Positions 1 to 10,402 are shown, numbered from the stretch's first letter. The stretch is 64,000 bases of DNA from Rhynchopus sp. YZ270_cl-10 (GCA_964035575.1 OZ037898.1:1268399-1332398), one strand, 5' to 3'. Numbers and translations: made by a program. The notes: a model not told the origin generated them from the sequence alone.

Positions 1-133
1 AGGGAAGAGTACCAGGCACAGCCCTTCCACTTACAGCTTGTTTTTAAGAAAAACCCTAAAAAAGGCTTCACATGACTTTTTTCACCTTCAAGGACATCTT
101 GATCGATAGTTACCTCACTATCCTCGCTATCAA

Positions 134-144
134 CACGCTTCCAC
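134..144 (+). promoter_or_regulatory. PSE-like box of U5
   Basis: ACGCTTCCACG, ending about 40 nt before the U5 5' end. It matches the box at the same distance before U1, U2, U4 and the SL genes. Confidence 0.6.
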
Positions 145-184
145 GTGTAGCAAAGTGCATACAGCAATAGAACAAAACAGAGCC

Positions 185-296
185 ATATCACGGTTCTTGC
201 CCATATCGAACTCATCTTTCGCCTTTTACTAAAGATGACCGTGGGTAAGAGCCACTAAGTGAAAGCATAATTTTTGAAGGGGCCTTTGTGTCTCAT
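185..296 (+). ncRNA. U5 snRNA (inverted copy)
   Basis: Spliceosomal U5, which holds exon ends during splicing. The invariant loop CGCCTTTTACT is flanked by pairing arms CATCTTT/AAAGATG and GGTTCTTGCCCA/TGGGTAAGAGCC. An Sm site, ATAATTTTTGAA, precedes a short 3' stem. The 5' end is set ~40 nt after the PSE-like box and is uncertain by a few bases. This copy lies in opposite orientation to the U5 genes at 22564 and 59065, within an inverted fragment. Confidence 0.88.
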
Positions 297-321
297 CTGT
301 TTTTAAGTCTTGACAACCACT

Positions 322-332
322 ACGCTTCCCTG
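322..332 (+). promoter_or_regulatory. PSE-like box of U1
   Basis: ACGCTTCCCTG, ending 43 nt before the inferred U1 start. Confidence 0.65.
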
Positions 333-375
333 AAGGTGTTGGAGTTTCGCATGTTGTTAAACTCAGCTAGAGGTT

Positions 376-492
376 ACATACCTTACTGGTGTCTGACCTG
401 ATCAACAAGGGCGTCGACACACCAGTGGCCCTTGCATTGCACTGCGCAGGGGATACTGGTGGCACTAGCTTCGGCTGGCTTGCACAGTGAAA
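376..492 (+). pseudogene. U1 snRNA, 3'-truncated copy
   Basis: Matches the complete U1 at 22327-22484 from the 5' ACATACC segment through stem-loops I to III (70K-type loop GATCAACAAGG, U1A-type loop ATTGCAC). It stops at the start of the Sm site, where the sequence switches to the 3' flank of U2. The Sm site and stem-loop IV are absent, so a stable U1 particle is not expected. The truncation is the breakpoint of an inversion. Confidence 0.85.
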
Positions 493-781
493 TCCTAAAA
501 AACCTGGAAAACAAAAACAAACACACAAAGGCAACATATCATACATACCATACATACCATACATACACAGTGGTTACCGGTAAGGGTTATTAAAAACAGA
601 GGTCGGAGCGAGCCTCTCAATGTCAGAGGCTTCAAAGCATTTCACGAGAAAACTCGCCCCTGTCCTTCTTCATCACTATCACTTGACCGAACACTCCCCA
701 CAAGGAAGCCTGTAAAAGGTGATGCTTTTTTAGGCAACAACACAGACACAGGGGGGGTACTGGGTGGGGTAATATAAAAAA

Positions 782-1103
782 GGGTGCTTGCGTTGTGTGC
801 TGGATCGGGACCACCAGTAAACTGGCAGCCCCACATCCAGTTCTAATATTTGAAGTGTGAAATAGAACGCAGTCAGAATTAGTGTTACACGCTAATGTAA
901 GAATAATCATCATGGGTAATATTCTGTACGAACGTACGGGATTTACATCATATGAAAGTGGTTCCGCCTTGGGCCATATCAGGCCCACAGCAGGACACAT
1001 CATAAAAATTGTAAAGAATTTTCTGATAAGAAAGGTCTTTTCAAGTTTTAGCTGTTGCTGAACGAGTTGTTTGGTTTCGAAGTAGCACACTAACTTAGCA
1101 CCC
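782..1103 (-). ncRNA. Unidentified structured Pol III RNA (RNA X), R0 copy
   Basis: I do not recognise the family. The RNA begins GGGTGCTAAG exactly 25 nt after the upstream element shared with U6 and SRP RNA, and ends AGCACCC followed by TTTTTT. The ends pair: GGGTGCT with AGCACCC, then GTGTGCT with AGCACAC. A 3' hairpin, CTGGAT/ATCCAG enclosing GGGGCTGCCAG/CTGGTGGTCCC, is conserved, as is a central hairpin TGGGCC-TGATAT-GGCCCA. The closed-end shape recalls RNase P or MRP RNA, but their conserved core motifs were not found. No Sm site or telomere template was seen. Confidence 0.7.
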
Positions 1104-1127
1104 AAACATAGGGAGAGTATGGGAAAA

Positions 1128-1164
1128 CAAGACAGGGTTGTCTTGTTGGAGGTGGGTCAGGGTG
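1128..1164 (-). promoter_or_regulatory. Pol III upstream element of RNA X
   Basis: On the minus strand it reads CCCTGACCCACCTCCAACAA followed by a CAAGAC/GTCTTG dyad. The proximal end is 25 nt from the RNA X start, the same spacing as at SRP RNA and U6. Confidence 0.65.
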
Positions 1165-1231
1165 ACACACACACCTGTGCACTTTGTACATGCATCATAT
1201 GTGTGAATGTTTTTTCTCATGGTGACGTAAA

Positions 1232-1347
1232 AAAGGCCAGTCTCTTTCGAGGCTGGCCATGTTTGACAAAGTTGTGTGAGAAGAATATAATCTTCATGCT
1301 TCCATACCAATGAAGTACAGAAACTGTAGCTTTAGAAATCGTTGGTT
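1232..1347 (-). ncRNA. Spliced-leader RNA, R0 copy 1
   Basis: Trans-splicing donor RNA that supplies the 5' mini-exon of nuclear mRNAs. The exon (~39-40 nt) starts AACCAACGATTTC and ends CAGTTTCTGTACTTCATTG, followed by a GTATGG 5' splice site. Downstream are a likely Sm-like site AACTTTG, a terminal hairpin closed by GGCCAG/CTGGCC with a GAAA loop, and TTTTTT. The exon end is nearly identical to the kinetoplastid leader and the start resembles the diplonemid leader. A PSE-like box lies ~38 nt upstream. This copy has a C-A mismatch in the terminal stem. Confidence 0.92.
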
Positions 1348-1510
1348 GCCCTTTTTCTTAACATTGCTCTAAGCACCAACATGTGCTGGTAAACATGCCA
1401 CTTGTGGTGAATAATGTGGGTAGGAATGGTCTGGGCAACGTGGTGGGGTGTATCAACAACACATGTGTATGGTGATGTGGAAACAATGTTCACATGGAAA
1501 AATGTAAAAA

Positions 1511-1824
1511 AGAAACGCTTCTCCAGTTCAAGCCATTGAGTTGGAAACACCCTCACTCTGCTCTGTGCTGCGATCCTTGAACTGTCCACTGCAGGAGTTA
1601 TGAGCTGCTCTGTGAGACCAGCCTGGCCCGGTTCACCCCATTTCACTCTGATTGTTGCCCTGGTTTACACCAAGGCCGCAAACAGGACAGTAGACTAACA
1701 CGGACAACACATCAACACAGAAGTTGAAGGTGCCTTTGGTCCACCTCAAAGAGTGCCCAGTTCTGGAGAAGCTTGCCCCCCCAGAAGCTAGGGGTTTCAG
1801 GATGCAGCCAACACATCCCGGCTC
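1511..1824 (-). ncRNA. SRP (7SL) RNA, R0 copy
   Basis: RNA scaffold of the signal recognition particle. The Alu domain starts GAGCCGGGATGTGTTGGC and continues with a CCTAGCTTCTGGGGGGGC segment matching the conserved 5' fold. The S domain has a GTAA tetraloop hairpin (CTTGGT/ACCAGG) as in helix 6, GGGGTGAACCGG, an AGAGCAGCTCATAACTCC segment matching helix 8, and GGATCGC. It ends at a T-tract. Length ~313 nt is normal for the family. The start is 25 nt from the Pol III upstream element. Confidence 0.9.
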
Positions 1825-1848
1825 AATAGATACCATATTGTCGGAATA

Positions 1849-1883
1849 CAAGACAGGGTTGTCTAGTTGGAGGTGGGTCAGGT
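1849..1883 (-). promoter_or_regulatory. Pol III upstream element of SRP RNA
   Basis: Same sequence as the RNA X and U6 element, with the proximal edge 25 nt before the SRP RNA 5' end. Confidence 0.65.
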
Positions 1884-1976
1884 CAAAAACGTGGTTTTGA
1901 AGATCCTCACTTCTTGTGTGTGTGTTTTTTTTTTGCTTTGCACAAAGACACACAAAGACAATCATGCTAACGTAAA

Positions 1977-2091
1977 AAAGGCCAGTCTCTTTCGAAACCG
2001 GCCATGTTTTGACAAAGTTGTGTGAGAAGAGTAATCTTCATGCTTCCATACCAATGAAGTACAGAAACTGTAGCTTTAGAAATCGTTGGTT
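1977..2091 (-). ncRNA. Spliced-leader RNA, R0 copy 2
   Basis: Exon and donor as in copy 1. The upstream box is a perfect ATGCTTCCCTG, identical to that of U2. The terminal stem carries GGCCGG, pairing by G-U with CTGGCC. Confidence 0.92.
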
Positions 2092-2307
2092 GCTCTTTTT
2101 CTCTACACAGCTTTCGACATGTATATGCTCAGGGAAGCATGCCAGTAGCATAAACCATATGGTCGTTTTTTGAAACCAATATTTCAATGGGTCACTGCAG
2201 CCTGCCACTTGCCACCTGTGTATGATGGGTTGTCTGCACATATGTGTTGGTCTGGGAAGCATGAAGAAGACACCAGTGTAAAAAATACGTGTGATCCGGG
2301 GGACAAA

Positions 2308-2414
2308 AAAAAAGTTGATACTTTCTCGATTAATGCGTGTCATCCTTGCGCAGGGACCATGCTAATCTTCTCTGTATCGATCCAATTTTAACGGATGTCC
2401 CATTTCTGGGGTCC
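2308..2414 (-). ncRNA. U6 snRNA, R0 copy
   Basis: Catalytic spliceosomal RNA. It has ACAGAGA, the AGC triad in GATTAGCATGG, and the CCCTGCGCAAGGATGACACG segment, all conserved. The 5' hairpin is CCCC-AGAAAT-GGG. The RNA ends in a run of nine T. GCGCAAGG can pair with the 5' TCTTGCGC of the U4 genes here, and ATTAGCA with U4 TGCTGGT using wobble pairs, so both U4/U6 stems can form. Confidence 0.93.
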
Positions 2415-2438
2415 AGTATATGTGCACAAGGTGGTTGA

Positions 2439-2475
2439 CAAGACAGGGGCCCCTTGTTGGAGTTGGGTCAGGGTC
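2439..2475 (-). promoter_or_regulatory. Pol III upstream element of U6
   Basis: Related to the RNA X and SRP elements (CCTGACCCAACTCCAACAAG then CCTGTCTTG). The proximal edge is 25 nt before U6. Confidence 0.65.
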
Positions 2476-2555
2476 TGAATGTGGTTCTAAACTTCTGCTG
2501 TTGTTGTGTGGGTTTTTTTTGCTTCTTGTGCACAAGACGATCGTGTTAACGTAAA

Positions 2556-2670
2556 AAAGGCCAGTCTCTTTCGAAACTGGCCATGTTTTGACAAAGTTGT
2601 GTGAGAAGAATAATCTTCATGCTTCCATACCAATGAAGTACAGAAACTGTAGCTTTAGAAATCGTTGGTT
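2556..2670 (-). ncRNA. Spliced-leader RNA, R0 copy 3
   Basis: Standard exon and GTATGG donor. The terminal stem GGCCAGTTTC/GAGACTGGCC is followed by TTTTTT. The upstream box is weaker (ATGATTCCCAG). Confidence 0.92.
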
Positions 2671-2974
2671 GCCCTTTTTCTCTACAATGTTCTAAGTGCC
2701 AACATGTCCTGGGAATCATGCCATATGTATCATTATTATGGTGGGTTTTTTTTCTAACATAGCCGTAGAGTGGCTTATAAACATACCTAAGGATGCCCAA
2801 TGTGCTCGAAAGTCCAAAAATCTTGGGAATACGGGATATTTGGGCTCATTTGAGTCAATTGCGTGGTCGTACAATTTAATCTGAGCATTACACATATCCT
2901 AATCACCAAAATATTCGAAGAACATGGGAATCATGTGTGTTTTTTGGGTTTGCACAAGGTGATGTTAACGTAAA

Positions 2975-3089
2975 AAAGGCCAGTCTCTTTCGAAACTGGC
3001 CATGTTTTGACAAAGTTGTGTGAAGAATATAATCTTCATGCTTCCATACCAATGAAGTACAGAAACTGTAGCTTTAGAAATCGTTGGTT
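2975..3089 (-). ncRNA. Spliced-leader RNA, R0 copy 4
   Basis: Standard exon, donor, terminal hairpin and T-tract. The upstream box is AGGCTTCCCAG. Confidence 0.92.
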
Positions 3090-3409
3090 GCCCTTTTTCT
3101 CTACAATGTTCTAGGTACCCACTTGTTCTGGGAAGCCTTCTGCCAATGTCTATAATACGGTTGCTTTTTCGTACCTGACATCTTGGTCACTGTGAAGGTT
3201 CTACATAAAAATATCCTTAAGTGTGATCCTACAGAAGGATATTCGACAGAGTCAACAGTGGCTTCTGAAGGGGAACAAGTGTCACAAATATGGTTTTGCA
3301 GGCGATTTAAAAATGGGGTGCAGTAAGCACTTGTGCATTAGGTCAGGTGTGAATTGGGTGTGTTTTTGGGTTTGCTTCTTGTGCACAAAGACAATCGTGC
3401 TAACGTAAA

Positions 3410-3523
3410 AAAGGCCAGTCTCTTTCGAGGCTGGCCATGTTTGACAAAGTTGTGTGTGAAGAATAATCTTCATGCTTCCATACCAATGAAGTACAGAAAC
3501 TGTAGCTTTAGAAATCGTTGGTT
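3410..3523 (-). ncRNA. Spliced-leader RNA, R0 copy 5
   Basis: Standard exon and donor. The intron has small differences near the Sm-like region. The upstream box is AGGCTTACCAG. Confidence 0.9.
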
Positions 3524-3844
3524 GCCTTTTTTCTCTACAATGTTCTAAGCTCCAACGTGAACTGGTAAGCCTTCTTCCAGTGTCCTAAATATGGTCGCTT
3601 TTTCGTACCTAACCTATTGGTCACTGGGAAGGGTCTGCACAGAATATGCTTAGGTGAGAGGCTTACACAAGTATATTCATAAGAGTCAACAATGGTTTCT
3701 GAAGGGGTATATGTGGTACCAGTGCCACAAATGGTTGCACACATGGTTTTGCAGGCAATATACAAATGGGTTGCAGCAAGCACTTGTGTGTGATGGGAAT
3801 CATGTGTGTTTTTTGGGGTTTGCAGAAGGTGATGCTAACGTAAA

Positions 3845-3961
3845 AAAGGCCAGTCTCTTTCGAAACTGGCCATGTTTTGACAAAGTTGTGTGAGAAGAAT
3901 ATAATCTTCATGCTTCCATACCAATGAAGTACAGAAACTGTAGCTTTAGAAATCGTTGGTT
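3845..3961 (-). ncRNA. Spliced-leader RNA, R0 copy 6
   Basis: Standard exon, donor, terminal hairpin and T-tract. The upstream box is ATGCTTCCCAG. Last SL gene before the satellite tail of the unit. Confidence 0.92.
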
Positions 3962-6900
3962 GCCTTTTTTCTCTACAACGTTCTGAGTACAGACGTGTCC
4001 TGGGAAGCATGCCAGTAGTGTAAAAAATATGATGGTTTTTTTGTACCTAACATCTTGTACACTGAGAAGGTTCTGCACAAGTGGAAGCCTATATAAGGAT
4101 ATTCATAAGAGTCAAAAGGGGCTTCTGAAGGGGTATATGGGTAGTATGAGCTCATATGAATCCATTAAAAGCGTCTATGGCATGATCTAAGCATCACATA
4201 ATTTCTGAAATCAATACCAACCACAATTTACGGCTATTTTTCCAGCAATAGCCGTATCATGGCTTATAACCATACCTAAGGATGTCCAATATGCTGGAAA
4301 AGTTAATAATCTTGGGTATATAGGGTTTTTGGGCACATTTGAGTCAATTGCGGGGTCTTACGATTTAATCTGAGCATCACACATATCCTAATCACCTATA
4401 TAATCGAAAAACACATACAAAATGACCTACATAGCCGTAAAATGACCCAAATGTGCATATTCGGGTTGAAATTTCATTTTTTCGGAAAGTTTTTTTTTCT
4501 CAACAATTACATGGGTGAGTTCCGAGTACATTATGGGGTCGTAAGTTTTTATTCGAGCATCACACATTATGTAGAATAATTTATGCCATACAATGTTACC
4601 AAAAAAAGTCGATTTTTGGTCACTTTTTCAAAAATATGAAAATTCGATTTTTGGGTACTAGATAGGTCTTTCCGGTGCAAAAACGACCGTTAAATGGATT
4701 CTCCGGGGTCCTAAGGCCCCAAAAATCACTTTTGGACACACGGGCAATATCCCAGTATACCCTAGGAAATTGGTGGGAACCCAAAAATTGGCCTCAAAAT
4801 CCGACCAAAACCAAGGTTTCTGTAGAGGTACATGTGAACCTCATGTGTGTTCTGGAGACCCATTTTGTTTTGAAAAGTGAATCTAAATAGCCTAAAATTT
4901 AAAACTCTTGTAGCGCATTCGGAATAGAGGGGGTATTCGCGAAAACCTGTGCGAAACATTTATCAATTCAGGTCTGACCCACATGGTCATGACCCCATAT
5001 TTTGGGTGCGGAAAACACCCTATCTGTTGACCTACCGGCTTGTATGCCTGTATACCTGGTTGGGTCAACTTTTTGAAAATTTCCTGGGCCATATACCCTA
5101 TTTGGGCCCCCTGAATCCATTGCGACATCGTTTTTTCACATCCGAGTGAAAACTAATATATAGGATAACCCATGGGTATGGGTACCTCGCTCAATACCCC
5201 TAAAATCAGTGCTTTTGAAAATGACCCTATGGAAAAATGTATCCAAAATATTGAAACATGTTCTCCTGGCATCTGCAACACGATATTTTGGGCCCCCTGG
5301 GCCCCGGGGGCCCTACGGGCCCCCATATTCGCGAAAAGTTGGGCATCCCAGCTAGTGGGTCGGTACTGGGTATACAAACATCCCCCCAAAAAGTGAGATT
5401 TTGACCCCCCAAAAATGGCCATTTTTTTACTCCCCGGGACCTTCTCAGGTGTGTATTCGGACCCTCTCGTGGTCTTAAACCGGATTTTTGGGGCCCCCAC
5501 ACCCTGGAATACCCCCCATAGTGTCGTTTTTTCACCCGCAGGGCCGATTTTTTAGAAAAAATTTGGTTTTTAAGGAACAACATTTACCCTGCGACACCTT
5601 GAAAAACAGGTGATTTTTGCCTTTTTCAGTTGTGTGTGTGCAGTGCCGAATTCCCCAGGCTTGGTGAAAGTTGTGCCTCCAATACCCCTATGTGGGTTGG
5701 AAAAATCAAATAAAGATAAAATTTTGAGGCAGCCTGGGGGTGTGCTATGGTAAACAATTTGTGTGTGTAAAAATACCCCTAAAAAACACCCTAAAAATGG
5801 CTGTTTTTCGCCTATTTTTGGGGGTCGCCTGAGCTATTTTTTTTATTGTTTTGGCTTTTCCTGGGACCTGAAAATAGGGTCCTGGGCCCAATATGTCCCA
5901 ATGAGGCCATTGGAATATCGATTTTTTCCAGATATGGGCCTCCTAGACCGAAATTTTTGATTTTGGTGTTGCAAAAATTTTCGAAAATCCTGAAAAGTGC
6001 CCAAAAACACGTAAAAACACGTGTATAGGCACACCCTATCGGCCCCCAGCATTGCCCAGGATTGTTGCAAATTTTCCCTGCATGGGGGCCCTCCGGGCCC
6101 CCTGGACCCATTGCGACCCGATTGGTTCACATTCCTGGAAAATTTGGTCCCTAAGACACATACGTGGTTAACATACCCCTGAAAAACACCCTATTTTTGA
6201 CCCTAAAAAACACCCTATTTTTGACCCTGAAAACATGATTTTAGCAAATAGGGCAACTAGTTTGGTGATCCAGCGACCGACTCATGGGCCCAGTATGTCC
6301 AACAGGGCCATATGTTTGGTAAATTTTACCGGGGGCAAGGGGATGTACAAAAAAAAAGTGGATTTTTTACCTTAAAAAAATGGCCAAAAATAGGCCAAAA
6401 ATGGCCATTTTTCGGCCATGTGACCCCCACAGCAACCCTATATAGACCCCCAAAAACCTAATATTTTTTTCCCAGCGATGTGTCCTGGGGGCCCTTCGGG
6501 CCCCCAGGACACATCGCAACCCCGTTTTTTCAAAAAGTTGGCCCTACGGGCCAACTTTTTGAGGTGGCCTGTAGGGTGACCCCTTCAAAAAGCTGGAACC
6601 CGGATTTTGGGGTCAGGGGTCCCTTTATGCACTTTTATGTATAAAAAAATGTCTGGGGCGAGAAAATGCAAATTTTTGCCTGCAAACACACTGCATACTA
6701 CGACAGGACCATATTCCATCTTATCAGGAAAAATTTCGGAGGTGTTAGTCATAAAAACAATTTAAAATTTTTTGAAAAAACATGAGATCTGGATAAAAGT
6801 TTTGACTGTACCTGTGGAAGGTGGGATTTTGCCTGTGTTTTGACTTTTTTTTTCAGTAAATAAACTTCTACTCATCTCCGGAGGCCGTCCGAGGTCGCAA

Positions 6901-7603
6901 TTAACTCATTTTGACACTTTAGGGCCATATACCGCCCGTTTTTTCAAAAAGTTGAAAATTTTGGCCCCCAGGATTGGGTACAGCGTGTACTGAACCCTGA
7001 TTTTCGAAAAATCTCAACTTTTGAAATTCGTCACTTATGGCAGCATGTATCTGACACCCAATTTTGACTTTTCCCGTGAATCCATTCTGGTGCATATACA
7101 CTATCTGGCACCCCTGAGTCCATTGCGGGGTCGTTTTTTCAAAAAGTCGACCGGACTAATACCTAATATGACCCTGGGTATAGCGTACCGTCTCAGAAAC
7201 ACCCCAAAATCAGTGTTTTTGAAGGGTTCTCACAGCTAAAATCGATGAAAAAATGTCAAAATCACTTTCCCGTGACCCAATAGCGTGAAATATGGCCCAT
7301 GTGGGCCCCCAGGACCTATAACACCCCCAATCGGTCGATTCCATGCATATTTCACACCCCCAGATATATGTGCCCATGGGGTGCCAGACCCCAAAATCAT
7401 GATTTTTTCATGATTTTTGGCCCGATGCACTGACCTGCAGGGCCATACCGTCTACCGGGGCAACCATATTTTTGAAAAATCGGCCTTGCATCGGGCCCAG
7501 TATGTCCCACAGGGTATGTTGCCCCAGATTCAGGTCCCCGCACAAGCCAAACCAATATTTTAAAATCGATTTTTTTGAAAAAAATATTTTTGAAAAAAAA
7601 TCG

Positions 7604-8405
7604 TGATTTTTGGGATTTTGGTGATTTTTACAGTTTTGCACACCCTGAAAATCGATTTTTTCGGCTCCGCCGGTGAAATATCGACATAATTTAGGTATGT
7701 TATGTGCATAATATACCCATTAGAGCCCATTCAAGTCACATTCCGACCATTTTTCGTGAAAAAATGCAACTTTTTGTCACCGTGACCCCCAAAAATGACG
7801 ATTTTTTGGTCGATTTTTTCGGCCAAAAATTTCGTACCACAGGGCCATACCATATACTGGGATTATCAACTTTTTGAAAATACGGCCTGGTATTCGGGTG
7901 TATATGTCCCATGGGGCCCATAGTAACCTTACTGGGTCATGCCCAAAGCCAATCTTAATAGTAAAATTCGATTTTCTGTGAAAAATATTTTGACCAAAAA
8001 ATCGTCATTTTTCCGATTTTCGTCATTTTTACAGTTTTGCACACCCTGAAAATCGATTTTTTCGGCTCCGCCGGTGAAATATCGACATAATTTAGGTATG
8101 TTATGTGCATAATATACCCATTAGAGCCCATTCAAGTCACATTCCGACCATTTTTCGTGAAAAAATGCAACTTTTTGTCACCGTGACCCCCAAAAATGAC
8201 GATTTTTTGGTCGATTTTTTCGGCCAAAAATTTCGTACCACAGGGCCATACCATATACTGGGATTATCAACTTTTTGAAAATACGGCCTGGTATTCGGGT
8301 GTATATGTCCCATGGGGCCCATAGTAACCTTACTGGGTCATGCCCAAAGCCAATCTTAATAGTAAAATTCGATTTTCTGTGAAAAATATTTTCACCAAAA
8401 AATCG
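7604..8405. repeat. 401-bp tandem repeat, 2 copies
   Basis: Two head-to-tail units of 401 bp, nearly identical, containing the TCGGCTCCGCCGGTGAAATA segment. The other satellite block has four units. Confidence 0.9.
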
Positions 8406-8429
8406 ACTTTTTTCAAAATATTTCTCAGT

Positions 8430-9900
8430 TAGACAGTGTGTGATGCTCGGATCTGAGCGTACGACCCCGCAATTGACTCAGATGTGCTCAAATACCCCAT
8501 ATACCCAAGAAAATTGCATTTTCGAGTGAAAAGAAGGTTCGTACAGAGGTCATATGCCTGTGTACAGGTTTATTTGCCTGTAACCCCTATGTTTGAGCAC
8601 CGGCTAAGTTGTAGAGAGGGCCTGATACTCGGAATTGACCGTGCGACCCCGCAATTGACTCAGATTGGCCCAAAAACCCTATATACCCAAGATTTCTTCA
8701 TTTTCGTGCAAATTTGAGGTATTTAGATATGGTTATATGCATGTTACACCAAAATACAGGTGTTTGTTGCACCTGTAAAATTTGAGACATTGTGTGATGC
8801 TCTAATCTGATCGTACGACCCGCAATTGACTCAAAAATGCCCAAAAACCCCATATTCCCAAGATTTTTGCATTTTCGAGCATATATGAGCCATTTAGATA
8901 TGATTATTAGCCATTTTACCCAATATACAGGTGTTTGTTGCATAGCTAAAATTCTAGACATTGTCTGATGCTCGGATCTGACCGTACGACCCCGCAATTG
9001 ACTCAGATGTGCCCAAAAACCCTATATATCCAAGATTTCTTCATTTTCATGCGTATTTGAGACATTCAGATATGGTTATATGCATTTTACACCAAAATAC
9101 ATGTGATTGTTGCTTTTTTGAAATTCTAGACATTGTGTGACACTCGGATCTGATCGTGCGACCCCGCAATGAACTCAAATGTGCCCAAAAACCCCATATT
9201 CCCAAGATTATTGCATTTTAGAGCATTTTTAAGCTACTTACATGTGGTTATTAGCCATTTTACCCAAAATAGACATGTTTATTGCATAGTTGAAATTCTA
9301 GGTATTGTGTGATGCTCGGATCTGATCGTGCGACCCCGCAATTGACTCAGATGTGCCCAAAAAACCCATATTCCCAAGATTTTTGCATTTTCGTGCAAAT
9401 TTAAGGTATTCAGATATGGTTATATGCATGTTACACCAAAATACAGGTGTTTGTTGCACCTGTAAAATTCTAGACATTATGTGATGCTCAGATCTGATCG
9501 TACGACCCCGCAATGAACTCAGATGTGCCCAAAAACCCCATATTCCCAAGATTTTTGCATTTTAGAGCACATTCTAATTGCTTAGATAGGGTATAAAGGC
9601 ATTTTGCCCATATTTTTGCGACATTTTACCGATTAGGATACTTCTGATGCTCCAATCAAATCGTCCGACCCCGCAATGGATTCAGAATGGCCCAAAAACC
9701 CTATATTCCCAAGATTTTTGCACTTTTAAGGGTTTCTGACATCCTTAGATAGGATAAAGAGGCATTTTCAGGTATTTTGATAAACGGACATTTTGTCTAT
9801 TAGGATATGTGTGATGCTCAGATTGATTCATCTGACCTCATAATGGATTCAGGAGCCCCTAAATATGCCATTTTCCCAAAAATTTCTCACTTTTGACAAT
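8430..9900. repeat. ~172-bp satellite array
   Basis: About eight diverged monomers with spacing near 172 bp, marked by CGACCCCGCAATTGACTCA and CCCATATTCCCAAGATTTTT. Related monomers occur in the snRNA unit tails and in spacers between tRNA genes. Confidence 0.85.
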
Positions 9901-10079
9901 TTTGAAGATTCTCAGAAAGAGTGAGGAGACAAAAAAATGAGAAAAATCTGGAAAAACCAAAATATATTATTCGTCTCAGGTGATAGCATCTCAGCTCAAC
10001 CTGATTGCAGGCCAAAAAATAATTTTCGGCCAAAATTTTTTTTAAGTTTTTGTTGCCAGAAGCCATATGCTGAAACTTG

Positions 10080-10290
10080 CACAGCACACAGTGAGCTGTG
10101 CGCCCACAACGGAGGGCCTGTTCTGTGCGCCCACAATGGGGGGGGTTCTGTGCGCCCATATCGGGGTCTGCGCTGTGTGCCCGACATACCAAAAAAATTT
10201 CGTCCAAAAAATTGGGATGTAGTAGCACAGCGCACTTTTCCAATGTAGTAGCACAGCGCACTTTTTCAATGTGGTAACACAGCGCACCTT
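10080..10290. repeat. GTGCGCCC motif cluster and 27-bp repeats
   Basis: Four CTGTGCGCCCA-type motifs are followed by three ~27-bp units containing GTAGCACAGCGCAC. The second copy of the cluster has only two of the 27-bp units. The motif is the reverse complement of the minisatellite at 13810. Confidence 0.7.
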
Positions 10291-10329
10291 GAAAATTGTT
10301 ATTAGAGCTGAGGGGAAAAAAAAGAGAAG

Positions 10330-10346
10330 TGCCTCCACCTGGGATT

Positions 10347-10395
<49 letters not shown>

Positions 10396-10402
10396 AAGAG
10401 GC
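10330..10402 (-). tRNA. tRNA-Phe(GAA)
   Basis: Cloverleaf with anticodon loop CTGAAGA on a TCAGA/TCTGA stem and T-loop TTCAATC. First gene of the main tRNA cluster; copy at 46967. Confidence 0.95.

Larger units (their letters stand above)
496..4890. repeat. snRNA unit R0
   Basis: First copy of the snRNA unit: RNA X, SL, SRP RNA, SL, U6 and four further SL genes, all on the minus strand. U4 and U2 are missing because an inversion cut the unit just after U2. The tail 3962-4890 has no gene I can see and carries satellite-like sequence with the TTGAGTCAATTGCGGGGTC motif. Confidence 0.85.
4891..9984. repeat. Satellite block, first copy
   Basis: No RNA or protein gene recognised. Diverged repeats carry a recurring core of the form 'GAGTCCATTGCGGGGTCG' followed by T-runs, with many short inverted repeats such as the GGGGGCCC/GGGCCCCC dyad near 6490 and the AAAAAGTTGGCCC/GGGCCAACTTTTT dyad near 6535. 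An almost identical block lies at 36349-42410. Confidence 0.75.

Noticed and set aside
782-1103. RNA X as telomerase RNA
   Set aside because: No template complementary to TTAGGG repeats is present in any copy.
782-1103. RNA X as U3 snoRNA
   Set aside because: TGATGA and CTGA boxes occur in one variant but are not conserved in the paralogue, and no box A is seen.
632-1105. 157-codon minus-strand frame (starts MGAKLVCYFETK), repeated in each snRNA unit
   Set aside because: It runs through RNA X, including its paired ends, and is disrupted in the diverged paralogue, whereas the RNA structure is kept.
1332-1965. Frames of 104 and 110 codons on the minus strand
   Set aside because: They cover the SRP RNA gene and its promoter; the RNA match explains the conservation.
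5153-5583. Proline/glycine-rich frames of ~115 codons
   Set aside because: They lie in GC-rich satellite with palindromic GGGCCC runs, occur on both strands, and show no domain.
7604-8405. CRISPR-like regular spacing
   Set aside because: The units are continuous 401-bp tandem repeats without distinct spacers, in a eukaryote.
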